From NCBI RefSeq assembly GCF_000758625.1, contig NZ_CP009283.1, positions 879,501-943,500 on the forward strand: a stretch of DNA of 64,000 bases. Reading direction: 5' to 3'. The DNA comes from Paenibacillus sp. FSL R7-0273 (GTDB lineage Bacteria > Bacillota > Bacilli > Paenibacillales > Paenibacillaceae). This document shows, piece by piece, positions 62,411-64,000 of this stretch. The notes under the pieces were generated by a model. That model searched no databases and was not told the DNA's origin. It worked only from the letters and a program-made list of their open reading frames with translations. How positions within the stretch are numbered: the first letter of the stretch is position 1; each line of letters opens with the position of its first letter. The translations under genes were made by a program, and so were the position numbers.

Positions 62411-62947
62411 ATGATACGGGAATATAGCTTAGTAAAGCCCGTGTACAGGGGAAGCACCAAATCAATAACCATCTATGGCGCTAATCATATCCCAGTCGGC
62501 TCGATTCAAAGAGTGTACAAAAACTGGCTGCAGCAGGCTTGTGATTTTATTTTTAACGCAACCTTTTTTGTGAATGTGCAGGCGTTTGATAACAGCGGGC
62601 AGCCGGTCTGCAGCATCAGTGAGCAGCTTGGGCGGGATAGTCTTGTAAGGTCCAAGTGGACGGGCAGCTCCATTCATCTGGGGGAGTTTACGGTCAGTGA
62701 TGCTACGAAGATTAAGGCGAATCCGAGAATGAATGTTCAGCTCGAAAGAGATTTTACTATAAGGCTAAAAAAGAACATCGGCAACAAGGGTGTCTATATG
62801 ATGGATGAAGAGGATCAGGTGCTGGCGGAAATCAGCTATCAGAATCTGATATTTCGGCGAAACATAACGGTAAAGCTGGAGTCGGCGGACATTCACATTT
62901 TAGATGCGGCGGCGTTATATTATATTTTTGACAGCCGGAATCATTGA
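62411..62947 (+). CDS. Tubby C-terminal-like domain protein
   Basis: The 178-aa protein begins MIREYSLVKPVYRGSTKSIT and has alternating beta strands (IPVGSIQRVYKNW, ATFFVNVQAFDNSGQPVCSI, FTVSDATKIKANPRMN, ITVKLESADIHILDAAALYY) in the manner of bacterial tubby/LURP-one-like proteins (YxjI-type). No signal peptide or catalytic residues are seen. It is followed directly by a GNAT gene. The family call is tentative. Confidence 0.6.
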   Translation: MIREYSLVKPVYRGSTKSITIYGANHIPVGSIQRVYKNWLQQACDFIFNATFFVNVQAFDNSGQPVCSISEQLGRDSLVRSKWTGSSIHLGEFTVSDATKIKANPRMNVQLERDFTIRLKKNIGNKGVYMMDEEDQVLAEISYQNLIFRRNITVKLESADIHILDAAALYYIFDSRNH

Positions 62948-62967
62948 GGTTAGAAGAAGGAGCGCGC

Positions 62968-63828
62968 ATGATGGAAGAGCGGAACAAAAGGATTTTGCGG
63001 CTTATAGCACAAATCTCTACCGGAGCATTGGAATTTGTACGGTCTGCCTTTGAACGCAATGGAGTTACAATACTGTTTTATGCAGAATCCGGGAACAACC
63101 AGGGAGTGTTATGTCTGGCGGAGGATAACAGCTGTGTGATAGCCTACGCTGCATTCAGCGTATGCGGGGAGCCAGATATGCTGCTGGATTTAATAGATGA
63201 CAGAATCTTTCCTTATCTGCAGTCAAGTGAGCACCGGGAGATCTGCTTTAATGTATATGGAGATAATACAGAAATTATAGAATTTGTAAGGGAGCATGGA
63301 TTTGTATCTGATCTGGAGGGTTATCAGCTGAAGTATACGGGCGGACCGCCGGATCAAGCGGATAGCTTGTTACTGCAGGAGCAGGGATTTATACCGGAGA
63401 TGCTGGATGCCTTTATTATGCTTTTTGATACAGCTTACGAGCAGCTTTGTGTTGAGAATGGCTGGGAGACAGGCGGATACCGCAGGCAGGCGGAATGGTT
63501 TGGGCAGAGGCTTGAAGCATACGAGGCTGCAGGCCGGGTCCGTTCATTTTGGCTCCAGGAGAAATTGGCGGGTGCATATATCACAGAAGGTGATTATATC
63601 CGTGATCTTGTAGTAGCGCCGAAGCTGCAGAATAGAGGGTATGGAAGAATTATACTAAACCAATGCATAAGCCATATGATCAAAAATCAGGGAACCGGGG
63701 GCGTCTACCTGCGGGTGGCTGCCAGTAATGAAGATGCTCTCAGGTTTTATGAGCGGAATCAGTTTGTAATGACAGCGAGTTTTGCCGAACATACCTATCC
63801 GTCAGTAGCAGTAGTAAGTCCATCATAG
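62968..63828 (+). CDS. GNAT acetyltransferase with two halves
   Basis: ATG 62968 (a second ATG follows directly) lies 5 nt after AAGGAG. The 286-aa protein has an N-terminal GNAT-like half that is degenerate (IAQISTGALEFVRSAFERNG, EIIEFVREHGFVSDLEGYQL) and an active-looking C-terminal half with YIRDLVVAPKLQNRGYGRII and VYLRVAASNEDALRFYERNQ. Tandem GNAT proteins often act on aminoglycosides, mycothiol-like or amino acid substrates. Substrate unknown. Confidence 0.85.
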   Translation: MMEERNKRILRLIAQISTGALEFVRSAFERNGVTILFYAESGNNQGVLCLAEDNSCVIAYAAFSVCGEPDMLLDLIDDRIFPYLQSSEHREICFNVYGDNTEIIEFVREHGFVSDLEGYQLKYTGGPPDQADSLLLQEQGFIPEMLDAFIMLFDTAYEQLCVENGWETGGYRRQAEWFGQRLEAYEAAGRVRSFWLQEKLAGAYITEGDYIRDLVVAPKLQNRGYGRIILNQCISHMIKNQGTGGVYLRVAASNEDALRFYERNQFVMTASFAEHTYPSVAVVSPS

Positions 63829-63843
63829 TTAAGGATGAGTGCC

Positions 63844-64000
63844 ATGGAATTAACCGACAGCAGCAAAAGGATCGGCCTGATTAAGGATACTGTCTATTGC
63901 TTTATCTCCCCCGAAGCCGAAGTGCTGAGTGTAGAGAGCGTACCTGTGCATGCGGGGTCACGGGCTGTTGAGCTGATGCGCAATAAAGTGTGGCTGCAGT
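63844..64000 (+). CDS. Start of an unrecognised gene (cut by window end)
   Basis: AAGGA lies 8 nt before ATG 63844; an in-frame ATG at 63835 is also possible. The visible 52 residues begin MELTDSSKRIGLIKDTVYCF and continue GSRAVELMRNKVWLQ. Nothing diagnostic is visible. It is 13 bp after the GNAT gene and probably in the same operon. Confidence 0.55.
   Translation, partial: MELTDSSKRIGLIKDTVYCFISPEAEVLSVESVPVHAGSRAVELMRNKVWLQ

Overview
The window looks like chromosomal DNA of a Paenibacillus-type endospore-forming Firmicute. Evidence: a tricistronic GerA-family germinant receptor (28.6-32.6 kb), an alpha/beta-type SASP (45.6 kb), a 31-residue YjcZ-type sporulation microprotein (13.4 kb), strong AGGAGG ribosome sites with frequent GTG/TTG starts, YesM/YesN two-component regulation of a sugar ABC importer, and many secreted or cytoplasmic glycosidases. 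No rRNA, tRNA or CRISPR array was seen.

Layout. 0-4 kb: the 3' end of a GH5 endoglucanase with X2 and CBM46-like modules and a C-terminal membrane anchor, then a 720-aa methyltransferase. 4.3-7.7 kb: a response regulator / ABC exporter / sensor kinase module of the peptide-antibiotic-resistance kind. 7.7-13.5 kb: SnoaL-like protein, AraC regulator divergent from a YicI-type alpha-xylosidase, SGNH esterase, two small proteins. 13.7-22.5 kb: YesN/YesM divergent from a sugar importer (two permeases and a binding lipoprotein, no ATPase) and a GH42 beta-galactosidase. 22.6-28.5 kb: small protein, LysR regulator, a 1.5-kb repeat-rich gene desert, AraC regulator divergent from a second GH42. 28.6-36.8 kb: GerA receptor operon, YpsA, YciI-like protein, amidase, lipoprotein and an unknown. 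37-46.9 kb: two-component pair, YceI-like protein, class B PBP, Nudix, MazG-like, DUF1648, Gfo/Idh/MocA oxidoreductase, ADP-ribosylglycohydrolase, SASP, orphan kinase. 47-54 kb: a 51-bp repeat array, a GH87-type alpha-1,3-glucanase, and a DUF4097 protein with its own two-component system. 54.4-56.1 kb: an IS110-superfamily element with a long non-coding 3' end that could carry a bridge/seek RNA. 56.2-59.5 kb: a divergent IF-3 paralogue back to back with HelD. 59.6-64 kb: GNAT, P-loop kinase, ThyX, Nudix, tubby-like protein, GNAT, and the start of an unknown gene.

How it fits together. GH5-X2-CBM46, alpha-xylosidase, GDSL esterase and beta-galactosidases together could dismantle (acetylated) xyloglucan; this is inference from families. 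Regulators sit divergent from their likely targets (AraC/yicI, YesMN/importer, AraC/GH42). The most unusual parts are the IS110 element (candidate guide RNA plus a hairpin covering the transposase ribosome site), the degenerate IF-3 paralogue with a terminator-like structure in its leader, and several intergenic tandem repeats, notably a 10-unit array of about 75/87 bp bordered by a 20-bp direct repeat and four separate arrays or duplications with a 50/51-bp period.
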